A stretch of DNA of 64,000 nucleotides from Dokdonia sp. Dokd-P16. Lineage in GTDB: Bacteria > Bacteroidota > Bacteroidia > Flavobacteriales > Flavobacteriaceae. Positions 34,510 to 44,570 of the stretch are shown here, piece by piece. Each line of letters begins with the position of its first letter. Positions within the stretch are counted from its first letter, which is position 1. The stretch spans positions 867,001 to 931,000 of the forward strand of contig NZ_CP029151.1 in NCBI RefSeq assembly GCF_003095655.1, read 5' to 3'. Under the pieces are notes generated by a model that saw nothing but the letters and a program-made list of their open reading frames with translations, made no database searches and had not been told where the DNA came from. Position numbers and translations under genes: made by a program.

Positions 34510-35835
34510 CTATCTTGGTATAAATTCTAGCAACGCATTTTTAGGCTTTAAGGTAATAAGCGGTAAAATTTCAATAGGTGTGTTTTTTGGGGTAATCTTA
34601 TACATACTCACCATTTCTGTAATGGCTAAGATCATTTCATACATAGCAAAATTATTCCCTATACACATTCTAGGTCCTGCGCCAAAAGGAAAATATGCCG
34701 GATGTTTCATCCCTGCGTTATCATCAAACCTCGTAGGATCAAATTGATCTGCTCGTTCCCAAAAGTCCTTATGCTTATGTATCTCTATCACAGAAAACAA
34801 TAAGTTAGAACCTGCAGGAACCTCCATTCCGTTATGATCATCATCTTCAATATTCACTCGATCTATAAAATATGCTGGTGGATACATACGCATGGTTTCC
34901 TCCAGCACCTGCTTGGTAATGGTACAATGTCTTAAAAACTCATTAAGGCTTATGGAGTTCGCTTTCGCGAAAGCGTATTCTTTATAAATTTTATCTTGCC
35001 AGATAGGATTTCTAGCAAGCAGTTCGGCTGTAAAAGTAAGTGCATTTGAGGTAGTCTCATGACCCGCCGAAAATAAAATGAGAATTTCATCAATAAGCTG
35101 TTTATCGTCCATAAATCCACCATCTTCATATTGAGAATCTAGCAGCATATCAAGTAAATCACCTGGCTTGTCACCGCTGTCTTTGCGCTCTTGTACGAGT
35201 TCCTTTAGAATCACCCTCGCCTCTTTTGTTAGAGCAAGATGTTTATCTATAGGTCCACCATATTTAAAATACCATGCCTTAAATGGCTGGCGCAGTTCTT
35301 TTACAAGCATCTTTTGTGCTTGCTCTGTGATGTGTTGCAGTCTATTAATTTTATCTCGATCTACATCTGTTTTAAACAATGCCTTAACGACAGTCATAAA
35401 TGCAAGATCATTAAAAACCTCAAATACATCAAAAGGCTTATGCATTACAATACGCAATAGTTCTTTTTGAATTACCTCATGCATTACATCAAGTAATTGA
35501 GCTAGTTGCTTTTTATGAAAGGCTGGTTGTATGAGTTTGCGTTGTTTTTTCCAGTGGTCACCTTCTGCCGTGAGCAGACCTTCCCCAACATATTTTGCTA
35601 AGTCCTTAGTTTGGATAGGTGATTTACTATAATTCCGTTGATTTTTCTGAAGTGCATATCTAGCAAATTCTGGATCTCTTGAGAAAACTACATCATTACC
35701 AAAACCAAGCTTTAGTTTAAAAGTGTCACCTTTTAACTCAAAATTTTCCTTATGAAATGGCAATGGGTTTTTAAGAATACTTCCTGCATTTGCAAGAAAT
35801 TTAAACACGGATACTGCTGGAATTTTATCTGGCAT
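34510..35835 (-). CDS. Cytochrome P450
   Basis: A 441-residue soluble bacterial P450. It has the I-helix oxygen-activation motif [12 protein letters not shown], the K-helix ExxR (EETMRMYPP) and the heme-binding loop [16 protein letters not shown] with the cysteine ligand near residue 391. It resembles the CYP102/CYP4-like fatty-acid group in overall layout, but the substrate cannot be assigned. No ferredoxin or reductase gene is adjacent. queG follows directly. One palindrome copy lies inside the gene (EYAFAKANS, about residues 285-293). Confidence 0.92.
   Translation of the reverse strand: MPDKIPAVSVFKFLANAGSILKNPLPFHKENFELKGDTFKLKLGFGNDVVFSRDPEFARYALQKNQRNYSKSPIQTKDLAKYVGEGLLTAEGDHWKKQRKLIQPAFHKKQLAQLLDVMHEVIQKELLRIVMHKPFDVFEVFNDLAFMTVVKALFKTDVDRDKINRLQHITEQAQKMLVKELRQPFKAWYFKYGGPIDKHLALTKEARVILKELVQERKDSGDKPGDLLDMLLDSQYEDGGFMDDKQLIDEILILFSAGHETTSNALTFTAELLARNPIWQDKIYKEYAFAKANSISLNEFLRHCTITKQVLEETMRMYPPAYFIDRVNIEDDDHNGMEVPAGSNLLFSVIEIHKHKDFWERADQFDPTRFDDNAGMKHPAYFPFGAGPRMCIGNNFAMYEMILAITEMVSMYKITPKNTPIEILPLITLKPKNALLEFIPR
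34960..34975. repeat. Dispersed palindrome copy inside coding sequence (AFAKA frame)
   Basis: Perfect CGCTTTCGCGAAAGCG within the P450 gene, read as EYAFAKANS in a surface segment before the K-helix. Confidence 0.9.
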
Positions 35836-35950
35836 ATAATGTTTTGTAAGATCAATTATAAAGATACGGCTTGATTGAATTTAAGATAACCCAGGCTTTC
35901 AAAAAACATGAATCATTCCACTTTTATAATTGCCAACTTCACAGTAAAAA

Positions 35951-36973
35951 TTAAAACAGTCCGCCCTGCACAGGCCCTTTTACACGACCTAAATGCCTAT
36001 AAGCTTCTTCGGTCACTTCTCTACCTCTAGGCGTACGCATTATAAAACCCTGTTGTATTAGGAATGGCTCGTAGACTTCCTCAATCGTTTCTGCACTCTC
36101 AGATACAGCAGTTGCAAGTGTGGTAATACCTACGGGTCCACCCTTAAACTTATCTATAATGGTCGCAAGTATTTTATTATCCATCTCATCAAGTCCGTGT
36201 GCATCTACATTTAATGCCTCAAGACTGTATTTTGCAATAGCAATATCTATACTTCCATTACCCTTAATCTGAGCAAAATCACGCACACGCCTCAACAACG
36301 CATTTGCAATACGAGGAGTTCCTCTACTCCTTCCTGCAATCTCAACAGCGGCTTCCATGGAGATAGGCACCCCTAATATGCTCGAACTACGCTCAACGAT
36401 AGTAGTTAGCAGTTCCGTAGTGTAATATTGTAATCTACTTGAGATACCAAAACGTGCTCGCATAGGCGCTGTAAGTAGTCCAGAACGAGTTGTTGCACCC
36501 ACTAATGTAAATGGAGCAAGATCAATCTGTACGCTTCGAGCATTAGGACCGGTCTCGATCATAATGTCGATACGATAATCCTCCATAGCTGAGTATAGAT
36601 ACTCTTCTACTATGGGACTCAATCTATGTATCTCATCAATGAAAAGCACATCTCTCTCATCAAGATTGGTAAGTAAACCCGCAAGATCTCCTGGCTTGTC
36701 CAGTACAGGACCTGATGTAATCTTGATATTTACATCAAGTTCATTTGCCAGAATATTTGCTAGCGTAGTTTTACCAAGACCTGGAGGGCCATGAAATAGC
36801 GTATGATCTAGCGCCTCACCTCTAAGATTTGCAGCTTGAACAAATATCTTAAGATTCTCCAGTACCTGATCTTGTCCTGCAAAGTCATCAAAAGACAGAG
36901 GTCTCAATGCCTTTTCGACATCTACATCTTCTCTAGAAAAACCTTCATTTGTGGGAACTAAATGTTCATTCAT
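35951..36973 (-). CDS. ruvB: Holliday junction branch migration DNA helicase RuvB
   Basis: A 340-residue AAA+ ATPase with Walker A GPPGLGKT, Walker B LFIDEIHR, sensor 1 VGATTR and the C-terminal winged helix ([15 protein letters not shown]). With RuvA it drives branch migration of Holliday junctions. The ATG at 36973 is chosen: a TTG at 36991 in frame would add six residues, but a TATCTTTG promoter element ends at 36993, so that codon would be at or before the transcript start. It is separated from ruvA by about 7.5 kb. Confidence 0.96.
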   Translation of the reverse strand: MNEHLVPTNEGFSREDVDVEKALRPLSFDDFAGQDQVLENLKIFVQAANLRGEALDHTLFHGPPGLGKTTLANILANELDVNIKITSGPVLDKPGDLAGLLTNLDERDVLFIDEIHRLSPIVEEYLYSAMEDYRIDIMIETGPNARSVQIDLAPFTLVGATTRSGLLTAPMRARFGISSRLQYYTTELLTTIVERSSSILGVPISMEAAVEIAGRSRGTPRIANALLRRVRDFAQIKGNGSIDIAIAKYSLEALNVDAHGLDEMDNKILATIIDKFKGGPVGITTLATAVSESAETIEEVYEPFLIQQGFIMRTPRGREVTEEAYRHLGRVKGPVQGGLF

Positions 36974-36992
36974 ACGTAGCGGTGCTTTCAAT

Positions 36993-37000
36993 CAAAGATA
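36993..37000 (-). promoter_or_regulatory. -7 element TATCTTTG of ruvB
   Basis: Exact match to TAnnTTTG on the minus strand, 19 bases before the ATG at 36973; it decides the start codon. The -33 is weak. Confidence 0.55.
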
Positions 37001-37067
37001 AGGAATAGTGTTGGGTCATGATGAATACATAACAATGAGCACTCACAAAATTTTAATTGTATTAGTC

Positions 37068-37083
37068 CGCTTTCGCGAAAGCG
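37068..37083. repeat. Dispersed palindrome copy CGCTTTCGCGAAAGCG
   Basis: Perfect 16-mer followed by TAAC, 7 bases from the coxA terminator, upstream of ruvB. Confidence 0.9.
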
Positions 37084-37090
37084 TAACAAC

Positions 37091-37119
37091 AAAAAACCCA
37101 CTCAATTGAGTGGGTTTTT
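37091..37119 (-). terminator. Terminator of the act-cox operon
   Basis: Stem of AAAAACCCACTCAA and its complement, essentially a perfect palindrome with a T-run on the minus strand, 19 bases after the coxA stop. Confidence 0.88.
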
Positions 37120-37137
37120 AAAACTAAATATTATAAT

Positions 37138-38961
37138 CTAGTGATTCATTTCTTCTTCATTAGGTTGAAGAGGCATGGTCTGTGGGATAAAATCCTGACC
37201 AGGTATTACGTAATCTGAACCATCTTTATTCAATTTAGAATAATCATATGGCCAACGTTGTACCTCTGGAATTGCTCCAGCCCAGTTACCGTGAATATGC
37301 TTATGTCCAGTAGTCCACTCTAATGTGTTAGACTTCCAAGGGTTTTGCGCTCCTACTTTACCATAGAACATAGAATGGATAAAGTTATATAAGAATACTA
37401 ATTGTGCTCCTGCAGTTATGAATGCAAAAATACTTATAGCCTTATTTACGTCTAGTAAATCATCAAAATATGGGAAAGCAGAGTTCGTGTAGTAACGTCT
37501 AGGTAATCCCGCCATTCCGATGAAGTGCATAGGGAAGAAAATACCGTACGCTCCTATAACTGTAATCCAGAAGTGAACGTAACCCAAGTTCTTGTTCATC
37601 ATCTTACCTTCAAACATTTTTGGGAACCAGTGGTATACTCCCGCAAATAATCCATAAAGCGCAGATATACCCATCACCAAGTGGAAGTGAGCTACTACAA
37701 AATAAGTGTCGTGAACGTTAATATCTAATGTAGAATCACCAAGAATAATCCCTGTAAGTCCACCAGAGATAAAAGTAGATACAAGACCTATAGAAAATAA
37801 CATCCCAGGGTTGAACTGGAGATTACCTTTCCATAAGGTTGTTATATAGTTAAATGCTTTTACTGCAGATGGAATCGCAATAAGCAATGTTGTAAATGTA
37901 AATACCGATCCTAAGAATGGGTTCATTCCAGAGATAAACATGTGGTGACCCCATACGATGGTAGACAAGAATGCTATTGCAAGAATAGACGCAATCATCG
38001 CACGATAACCAAAAATAGGCTTACGCGAGTTAGTTGATATAATCTCAGACGATATTCCTAATGCCGGTAGTAATACAATATATACTTCTGGGTGACCTAA
38101 GAACCAGAAAAGGTGCTCAAATAATACAGGCGAACCTCCAGAATTATGTAATACCTCTCCACCTAAATAAATATCAGATAAGAAGAATGATGTTCCAAAA
38201 CTTCTGTCCATGATTAACATTAAAGCAGCAGAAAGTAATACTGGGAATGAAACAACACCAATAATTGCTGTTACAAAGAATGCCCAGATTGTAAGAGGAA
38301 GCCTAGTCATAGACATACCCTTAGTACGTAAGTTTATTACAGTTACTACATAGTTTAATGACCCTAAAAGTGAAGAAGCAATGAAAATAGCCATTGATAC
38401 TAACCATAATGTCATTCCCATACCTGAAGCAGGGATACTGTTAGGTAGTGCTGATAATGGAGGATAAATTGTCCATCCTGCAGCAGCTGGGCCTGACTCT
38501 ACAAAAAGAGAAAGAACCATGATTACTGAAGAAAGGAAAAATAACCAGTAAGATACCATGTTCAAGAATCCTGAAGCCATATCTCGAGCTCCAATTTGAA
38601 GTGGAATCAATAAGTTACTAAATGTACCACTCAAACCAGCGGTAAGTACAAAGAACACCATGATAGTTCCGTGTATCGTAATAAGTGCTAAATAAATATT
38701 TGGATCCATAACACCATCTTTACCCCAGTCTCCTAAGAGTACTTCGTAAATAGTGAACTGGTGATCTGGCCAAGCAAGTTGAAGACGGAATATCAATGAC
38801 ATCCCAATACCTATAATACCCATTATCAAACCAGTAATTAAGTACTGCTTTGAGATCATCTTATGATCTGTACTAAAGATATATTTTGTTACAAATGTTT
38901 GCTCGTGGTGGTGCTCGTGATCGTCATGACCATGATCTGCTGTTGGTGCGTGTGCTGCCAT
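37138..38961 (-). CDS. coxA: Cytochrome c oxidase subunit I (aa3 type)
   Basis: A 607-residue catalytic subunit with twelve helices. It has the CuB/heme motifs WFLGHPEVYIVLLPA (His-Tyr pair), WGHHMFISGMNPFLG and VHDTYFVVAHFHLVMG (heme a and a3 ligands), identifying an A-type heme-copper oxidase that reduces oxygen to water and pumps protons. The N-terminus is rich in His (seven within residues 4-19). It is the last gene of a continuous operon with actABCDEF and coxB, so quinol oxidation and oxygen reduction are encoded together. The terminator follows directly. Confidence 0.97.
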   Translation of the reverse strand: MAAHAPTADHGHDDHEHHHEQTFVTKYIFSTDHKMISKQYLITGLIMGIIGIGMSLIFRLQLAWPDHQFTIYEVLLGDWGKDGVMDPNIYLALITIHGTIMVFFVLTAGLSGTFSNLLIPLQIGARDMASGFLNMVSYWLFFLSSVIMVLSLFVESGPAAAGWTIYPPLSALPNSIPASGMGMTLWLVSMAIFIASSLLGSLNYVVTVINLRTKGMSMTRLPLTIWAFFVTAIIGVVSFPVLLSAALMLIMDRSFGTSFFLSDIYLGGEVLHNSGGSPVLFEHLFWFLGHPEVYIVLLPALGISSEIISTNSRKPIFGYRAMIASILAIAFLSTIVWGHHMFISGMNPFLGSVFTFTTLLIAIPSAVKAFNYITTLWKGNLQFNPGMLFSIGLVSTFISGGLTGIILGDSTLDINVHDTYFVVAHFHLVMGISALYGLFAGVYHWFPKMFEGKMMNKNLGYVHFWITVIGAYGIFFPMHFIGMAGLPRRYYTNSAFPYFDDLLDVNKAISIFAFITAGAQLVFLYNFIHSMFYGKVGAQNPWKSNTLEWTTGHKHIHGNWAGAIPEVQRWPYDYSKLNKDGSDYVIPGQDFIPQTMPLQPNEEEMNH

Positions 38962-38998
38962 ACCTTGATTCTTTAGTTAATTTTTCTTTTTCTTTTTT

Positions 38999-40081
38999 TT
39001 ACTCTTGAGCTGTTGCTAAAGAACTACCAAATGTCTTTTGTTCTGCGATCCAAGCATCGTACTCTTCTTGGGTCTCAACAACAATCTTCATCTGCATGTT
39101 GTAATGCGAAGCTCCACAAATCTTATTACATAGCAAGTAATAGTCAAATTCGTCATATGCATCTATTGGACCGTCTCCAGCTGCAATAGAGTGCTTGTTT
39201 TTCTCTTTTCTAATATCTTTAATAGTAGCCATCTTATCCTTCATGTAGTCCGTATCGCGTATTTCAGCAGTGGTTTTTGAAGGTGTAAATGAAAACTGAG
39301 TAATCATACCAGGCACAACGTTCATTTGTGCTCTAAAGTGTGGCATGTATGCCGAGTGAAGTACATCTTGAGAACGTAGCTTAAAAATCACTTGACGTCC
39401 TACAGGAAGGTGTAATTCTGTAGTAATCTTATCATCCATTGCATCTGCATCACTCTCATCTACTCCGACAGTATTTGCTCCTTCAATGAATCTTACATTT
39501 GCATTACCTAAGGTATTATCCTCTCCAGCATATCTAGCTTGCCATCCAAAACGTTTTGCATAAAGCTCTACTACGATGGCATCTTCATCCTCCTCAAAAT
39601 TCATAATATCTGACCAAGTAAAAAGACCATATATGATTAAACCTGCAAGAACGATTACTGGAATTATTGTCCAGATAAACTCTAATTTATCATTGTCTGC
39701 ATAAAATAAAGCACGCTGTCCTTTTTTTCCGCTGTACTTATATGCGAAATAATGAAGTAAAGCCTGTGTAATTACCTGCACAAACATGATAAGAGCAAGA
39801 GATATGAATAATAAATAGTCATAATCTGCACCATGCTCTGATGATGCCTCTGGTAAATAAAACTTACTGTAATAGATAAAACAGTATGCCATTATAAAAT
39901 AAAATACAACTGCAAACCAGAGCATCAATTTACCATTGATACGATTGTCTTTGTCGTCTGCTACTTGAGCCGTTTCGCTATTAGTCTTCTTATTAAACTG
40001 TGATAGTTTAAAGATCTTCGACATTTGCCAAAGCGTGACTACAAATAGAATTACTACGATGAGTGCTAATAAACCTGTCAT
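38999..40081 (-). CDS. coxB: Cytochrome c oxidase subunit II (CuA)
   Basis: A 360-residue subunit II. It has an additional N-terminal helix (about 4-20), two family helices (about 52-72 and 89-112, then 137-157), and a periplasmic cupredoxin domain with the CuA ligands: His in DVLHSAYMPHFRAQ and the motif CNKICGASHYNM (C-x3-C-x3-H-x2-M, about residues 314-325). It accepts electrons from the cytochrome domains of ActE/ActA or a free cytochrome c. There is no fused cytochrome c domain, so this is not a caa3 subunit. It is spaced 28 bases from actF. Confidence 0.95.
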   Translation of the reverse strand: MTGLLALIVVILFVVTLWQMSKIFKLSQFNKKTNSETAQVADDKDNRINGKLMLWFAVVFYFIMAYCFIYYSKFYLPEASSEHGADYDYLLFISLALIMFVQVITQALLHYFAYKYSGKKGQRALFYADNDKLEFIWTIIPVIVLAGLIIYGLFTWSDIMNFEEDEDAIVVELYAKRFGWQARYAGEDNTLGNANVRFIEGANTVGVDESDADAMDDKITTELHLPVGRQVIFKLRSQDVLHSAYMPHFRAQMNVVPGMITQFSFTPSKTTAEIRDTDYMKDKMATIKDIRKEKNKHSIAAGDGPIDAYDEFDYYLLCNKICGASHYNMQMKIVVETQEEYDAWIAEQKTFGSSLATAQE

Positions 40082-40109
40082 TGTTTTCTAACTTCTTTAT
40101 ATCAATATT

Positions 40110-41501
40110 CTAATAATGAAAGTGTTTACTTTCTTCAATAAGTGGATTGCGCTTAGGCTCTAATGGACGTTTTGTAAGCGATGTAAATACAATCAATACA
40201 AATAATCCAAAGAAGAACATAAGTGATCCTAACTCTACAAATCCAAATGACCAAGCTTGCCCAACTGTACCAGGCATAACCATGTTATATATATCCACAT
40301 AGTGACCTAATAAGATAACAATACCAGCCATAACAACGAACCAGTTTACACGTTTGAAGTCACTGTTCATTAGTATTAGTAATGGGAATAAGAAGTTCAT
40401 TATAAGCATTCCGAAGAATGGTAAGTTATAATCTTCTATACGCTGTATGTAGTATGTTACTTCTTCCGGAATGTTTGAATACCAAATAAGCATGAACTGA
40501 GAGAACCATAAGTATGTCCAGAAAATACTAAATCCAAACATAAATTTAGCAAGGTCATGAATGTGACTATCATTTACACTCTGTAAATAACCAGCACCTT
40601 TAAGTATCATAGTTATTAAAGCGATAGTTGTAATACCACACACCATCATTCCTGCAAGTACATACCATCCAAATAACGTACTAAACCAGTGTGGGTCTAT
40701 AGACATAATCCAATCCCATGACATCATTGATTCAGTGTATAAAAAGAATACTAAAAATAGCGCGGCAAGTTTAAATGACTTTTTATGTGATCTGTTATCT
40801 GTTGCTTCGTCTTGTTCTTTAGAAAACTTTACAGCAAAGAATCTATATGCATTCCAACCTGCAATAAATATAACAGCTCTAATCAATAACCATGGTACAT
40901 TTAACCAATCTGATTTACCAGCAATTAATTTATCATAGTTTTCACTAGTTGGATCTGTAATACCATCTGCCATCCAGTGGAAGATATGGTTGAAATGAAA
41001 ACCAGAAAGAGCTAACAAAATCAACATGATAATACTCCCAGGTAACAAATACCCAGTAATACCTTCCATCACTCTAAGCAATAAAGGAGACCATCCAGCT
41101 TGTGATGCATATTGAACAGCGTAAAACGCTAGACACCCTAATGAAATCATAAAGAAAAAGAATGCCGCTACATATACTGCAGACCATGGCTTGTTCTTAT
41201 ATCCATCTAAAAGGTGTTGATTATGTTCAGCTTCGCTCATTGCATGACCTTCTTCAGCTTGATGACTAGCAACTGCATGATCATCACCGTGACCTTTTGC
41301 GGTAGCTATAGCCTCGTGTGCCTCATGACCTTCGCCAGATACTGCTGTATCATGACTCTCTCCGTGATCATCACCAGCGTGCATAGCTTCAATATCTGCT
41401 ATTGACGAAGGCATATACATCGCATCTACTGCAAATAATAACGCCCCTACTACCATAAAAATGATAGCTGATAATTTTAAGTTCTTAGATAATGTGTACA
41501 T
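40110..41501 (-). CDS. actF: Alternative complex III subunit ActF (NrfD-like quinol oxidoreductase subunit)
   Basis: A 463-residue membrane protein with about ten helices, the partner of ActC in alternative complex III. It has an N-terminal helix (about 9-28), then a periplasm- or cytoplasm-facing segment (41-96) with eleven histidines among Gly, Asp and Ala, and then the helices. Motifs include FHFNHIFHWM and SMMSWDWIMSIDPHWFSTLFGWY, which are typical of ActF. Between actE and coxB in the operon. Confidence 0.92.
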   Translation of the reverse strand: MYTLSKNLKLSAIIFMVVGALLFAVDAMYMPSSIADIEAMHAGDDHGESHDTAVSGEGHEAHEAIATAKGHGDDHAVASHQAEEGHAMSEAEHNQHLLDGYKNKPWSAVYVAAFFFFMISLGCLAFYAVQYASQAGWSPLLLRVMEGITGYLLPGSIIMLILLALSGFHFNHIFHWMADGITDPTSENYDKLIAGKSDWLNVPWLLIRAVIFIAGWNAYRFFAVKFSKEQDEATDNRSHKKSFKLAALFLVFFLYTESMMSWDWIMSIDPHWFSTLFGWYVLAGMMVCGITTIALITMILKGAGYLQSVNDSHIHDLAKFMFGFSIFWTYLWFSQFMLIWYSNIPEEVTYYIQRIEDYNLPFFGMLIMNFLFPLLILMNSDFKRVNWFVVMAGIVILLGHYVDIYNMVMPGTVGQAWSFGFVELGSLMFFFGLFVLIVFTSLTKRPLEPKRNPLIEESKHFHY

Positions 41502-41533
41502 ATCTTAAATATCGGTTGTTCCGTTAATTAGTT

Positions 41534-42229
41534 TTATTCGTGACCTTGAGCATTCATTGGCTCTGATTCTGGACCAGGAATTGCATCTACTGCACCCTCG
41601 TTTAAATCAACATCAATTTTACCCTCAGTCATCTCAGAGATAATTTCAGAGGCTGTAAATTCCTTCTGTGGCTTACCATCTAATGCGTCTTTAAGACCCA
41701 TTACATAATGATCAACCATCCAAAGTTCATCTTCTGTCATTTGAGATGCATAGGACCCCATAGAGTTAATACCATAATACATAACATGGTATACACTACC
41801 TTCAGTAATAGCTCTACCAGCATCATTGTAAGCAGGCACTCCTAAAATCTTTTCGCGTTTTGCGAGATTCCCTTTACCATCACCTTTAACTCCGTGACAG
41901 ATTGAACAGTAAATATTATAAAGTTCGTTACCCTTCACATAATTATCTTCTGTAAGAGGAAGTGGATTTTTCAAATTCGCTTTCGCGGAAGCTTTACCTT
42001 CTGGAGTATTTTCAAAATCGTAAGGCATCCAACCTCTCATTACAGATCCCTCTGCTGGTTCTAGTGCTTCATAACCATCAGGAAAAACCTCGTACTTACC
42101 ATAAGTCTCATAACCTACAGATTCATACATATTAGGCATATACTGATAGTTAGGTTTATTATCATCTTGGCAAGAGATTACACTTGCAAAGGCAATTAAC
42201 AAAACAGCTATTTTAAATATATTCTTCAT
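41534..42229 (-). CDS. actE: Alternative complex III subunit ActE (monoheme cytochrome c lipoprotein)
   Basis: A 231-residue exported protein with a lipoprotein-like signal (SVISCQDD, Cys about residue 20) and one heme-binding motif CSICH (about residues 112-116), with a candidate axial Met further on (MTEDELW region). ActE is the mobile or docked cytochrome c of alternative complex III that hands electrons on. The operon position is canonical. A one-base variant of the palindrome lies in the gene (KASAKANLK). Confidence 0.92.
   Translation of the reverse strand: MKNIFKIAVLLIAFASVISCQDDNKPNYQYMPNMYESVGYETYGKYEVFPDGYEALEPAEGSVMRGWMPYDFENTPEGKASAKANLKNPLPLTEDNYVKGNELYNIYCSICHGVKGDGKGNLAKREKILGVPAYNDAGRAITEGSVYHVMYYGINSMGSYASQMTEDELWMVDHYVMGLKDALDGKPQKEFTASEIISEMTEGKIDVDLNEGAVDAIPGPESEPMNAQGHE
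41978..41992. repeat. Variant dispersed palindrome inside coding sequence
   Basis: CGCTTTCGCGGAAGC, one base off the exact core, in actE, read as ASAKA. It is likely a decayed copy. Confidence 0.7.
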
Positions 42230-42238
42230 TGCGTTGGC

Positions 42239-42769
42239 TTATGCTTCGTTTGCAATTAAATTAATCTCTACGGCTCCAGTCGTAACTAAAAAGTTTGCGA
42301 GCTCCTCTCCATCTTTACCAGTGGCATCAATCTCCATAAGAAAGTGATCATCTGTAGTACGTACATCTGGATTTTCAGCTTTTTTGAATGGCCATAATTT
42401 ACTTCTTAAATAAAAAGTTATTACCATCAAGTGGGCAGCAAAAAATACTGTAAGTTCAAACATGATAGGCACAAATGCTGGCATGTTCTCAATGTAGCTA
42501 AAAGAAGGTTTACCACCAATGTTCTGTGGCCAGTCTTCAATCATTATAAAGTTCATCATTACTGTCGCTACTGTAATTCCAACACATCCGTAAAGAAATG
42601 CTGTTATAGCAAGACGAGTAGGTGCAAGACCCATAGCCTTATCAAGTCCGTGTACAGGGAATGGAGTAAAGATATCATTGATATGAAGATGCTTCTTCTT
42701 TACTTCCTTAACAGCGTTCATAAGAACGTCATCATCCGTGTATATTGCGTGTATAACTGTAGATGCCAT
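42239..42769 (-). CDS. actD: Alternative complex III subunit ActD (DUF3341)
   Basis: A 176-residue protein of the DUF3341 family. It has a cytoplasmic N-terminal part (IHAIYTDDDVLMNAVKEV), two membrane helices (about residues 57-79 and 98-121) and a C-terminal ferredoxin-like part with DDHFLMEID. ActD is a structural subunit of alternative complex III in other Bacteroidetes and Rhodothermus. It lies 6 bases after actC and 9 bases before actE. Confidence 0.92.
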   Translation of the reverse strand: MASTVIHAIYTDDDVLMNAVKEVKKKHLHINDIFTPFPVHGLDKAMGLAPTRLAITAFLYGCVGITVATVMMNFIMIEDWPQNIGGKPSFSYIENMPAFVPIMFELTVFFAAHLMVITFYLRSKLWPFKKAENPDVRTTDDHFLMEIDATGKDGEELANFLVTTGAVEINLIANEA

Positions 42770-42775
42770 ACTTAA

Positions 42776-44536
42776 TTATTTAAGATTGTTAGCTTGACCA
42801 GCCCAGTCATCGCGCTCTGCACGACCAGGAAATGATCCAGTTAGATTATCAAGTAACGTATACTCATTAGAAGTCATTCTGCTCACTTGCTCATAAGTAT
42901 AAATACCAAGCACATTAAGCTTCTCCTCCATTTTAGGACCTATACCATTAATGACTTTAAGATCGTCTGCTTTCTGTGTTGCAGCATCAAATGAACCTAG
43001 ACGGTCAGTTAATGATGCAGCACCATGATTATCTTCAGCGATAACAGTTTCCCCTTTAGATAATTCTTGTGGCTTTGCAATGTATGCACCATCAAGATTA
43101 ATTTTTACAGGTCCACCAGATGTACGAGGGTCTGCTCCTGTACCTACTAATGATTGTCCTGACTCACGTAATTTCTTGTAACGTTCTCCAGAAGACTTCA
43201 TAATTGTCTTTACTTCTGCTTGTGCAATCACCGGGAAAGTACGAGCATATAATAAGAACAATACAAAGAAGAAACCTATAGTACCTATAAAGATACCTAT
43301 ATCTACAAATGTAGGTGAGAACATCGTCCATGATGATGGTAAGTAATCACGGTGAAGTGAAGTTACAATAATCACGAAACGCTCAAACCACATTCCAATA
43401 TTTACTACAATTGATATAATGAAAGAGAACATTATAGATCTTCTCAATTTTGGGAACCACATAAATTGAGGAGAGAATACATTACATATCATCATACTCC
43501 AATATGCCCAAGCATAAGGTCCAGTTGCTCTGTTTAAGAATGCATACTGCTCATACTCTACACCAGAGTACCAAGCCATAAACAACTCAGTAATATAAGC
43601 AACACCTACTATAGAACCTGTAATCATAATTACGATGTTCATAAGTTCAATGTGCTGTACTGTTATATAGTTTTCTAAACTCACAACCTTACGCATTATG
43701 ATAAGAAGCGTATTTACCATGGCAAAACCAGAGAAAACAGCTCCCGCAACAAAATAAGGAGGGAAAATAGTGGTGTGCCATCCAGGTATAACCGAAGTTG
43801 CGAAGTCAAAAGATACAATCGTGTGTACAGAGAGTACTAGTGGTGTTGCAAGACCTGCAAGTACCAATGATACTTCTTCAAAACGCTGCCAATCTTTTGC
43901 TCTACCAGACCAACCGAAGGCTAGTAGACTATAAATCTTCTTTTGGAAAGGCTTTACAGCTCTATCACGAATCATTGCAAAATCTGGAAGCAATCCAGTC
44001 CACCAGAACACTAGTGATACAGAAAGATATGTAGATATTGCAAATACATCCCAAAGTAGCGGCGAGTTAAAGTTTACCCATAGAGAACCAAATTGGTTAG
44101 GTATAGGTAACACCCAATACGCTAGCCATGGACGCCCCATGTGGATAATAGGGAACAAACCAGCTTGTACTACAGAGAAGATAGTCATCGCCTCTGCCGA
44201 GCGGTTAATTGCCATACGCCACTTCTGACGGAATAATAATAGTACCGCAGATATCAATGTTCCTGCGTGCCCGATTCCTACCCACCATACAAAGTTGGTA
44301 ATGTCCCAAGCCCATCCTACGGTTTTGTTTAGGCCCCAACTACCAATACCGTTTGTTACAGTATAGATAATACAGCCTATTCCCCATAAGAAAGCAACAA
44401 GTGCGATAGAGAATACGATCCACCATGATTTATTAGCTCGTCCTTCAACAGGAGCGACTATATCTAAAGTTACATCGTGATAAGTTTTATCTCCGGTAAC
44501 TAGTGGTCTTCGTATAGGTGCTTCGTAATGCGCCAT
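42776..44536 (-). CDS. actC: Alternative complex III subunit ActC (NrfD family) with C-terminal helix-hairpin-helix extension
   Basis: A 586-residue quinol-binding membrane subunit of the NrfD/PsrC family with ten helices (about 35-440), including GIGHAGTLISAVLLL and WHTTIFPPYFVAGAVFSG. Beyond the membrane part there is a polar linker (about 450-520) and an unexpected C-terminal domain (523-586) that opens DDLKVINGIGPKMEEKLN, the signature of helix-hairpin-helix domains. Such domains usually bind DNA or proteins, so its role in a respiratory complex is unclear. It lies between actB and actD. Confidence 0.92.
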   Translation of the reverse strand: MAHYEAPIRRPLVTGDKTYHDVTLDIVAPVEGRANKSWWIVFSIALVAFLWGIGCIIYTVTNGIGSWGLNKTVGWAWDITNFVWWVGIGHAGTLISAVLLLFRQKWRMAINRSAEAMTIFSVVQAGLFPIIHMGRPWLAYWVLPIPNQFGSLWVNFNSPLLWDVFAISTYLSVSLVFWWTGLLPDFAMIRDRAVKPFQKKIYSLLAFGWSGRAKDWQRFEEVSLVLAGLATPLVLSVHTIVSFDFATSVIPGWHTTIFPPYFVAGAVFSGFAMVNTLLIIMRKVVSLENYITVQHIELMNIVIMITGSIVGVAYITELFMAWYSGVEYEQYAFLNRATGPYAWAYWSMMICNVFSPQFMWFPKLRRSIMFSFIISIVVNIGMWFERFVIIVTSLHRDYLPSSWTMFSPTFVDIGIFIGTIGFFFVLFLLYARTFPVIAQAEVKTIMKSSGERYKKLRESGQSLVGTGADPRTSGGPVKINLDGAYIAKPQELSKGETVIAEDNHGAASLTDRLGSFDAATQKADDLKVINGIGPKMEEKLNVLGIYTYEQVSRMTSNEYTLLDNLTGSFPGRAERDDWAGQANNLK

Positions 44537-44570
44537 AATCCTATATAATTAGTCTTTAGATTAGTTGTTT

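Noticed and set aside
36974-36991. TTG start for ruvB adding six residues
   Set aside because: A -7 element ends at 36993, so this codon would lie at or before the transcript start. The ATG at 36973 fits the family.
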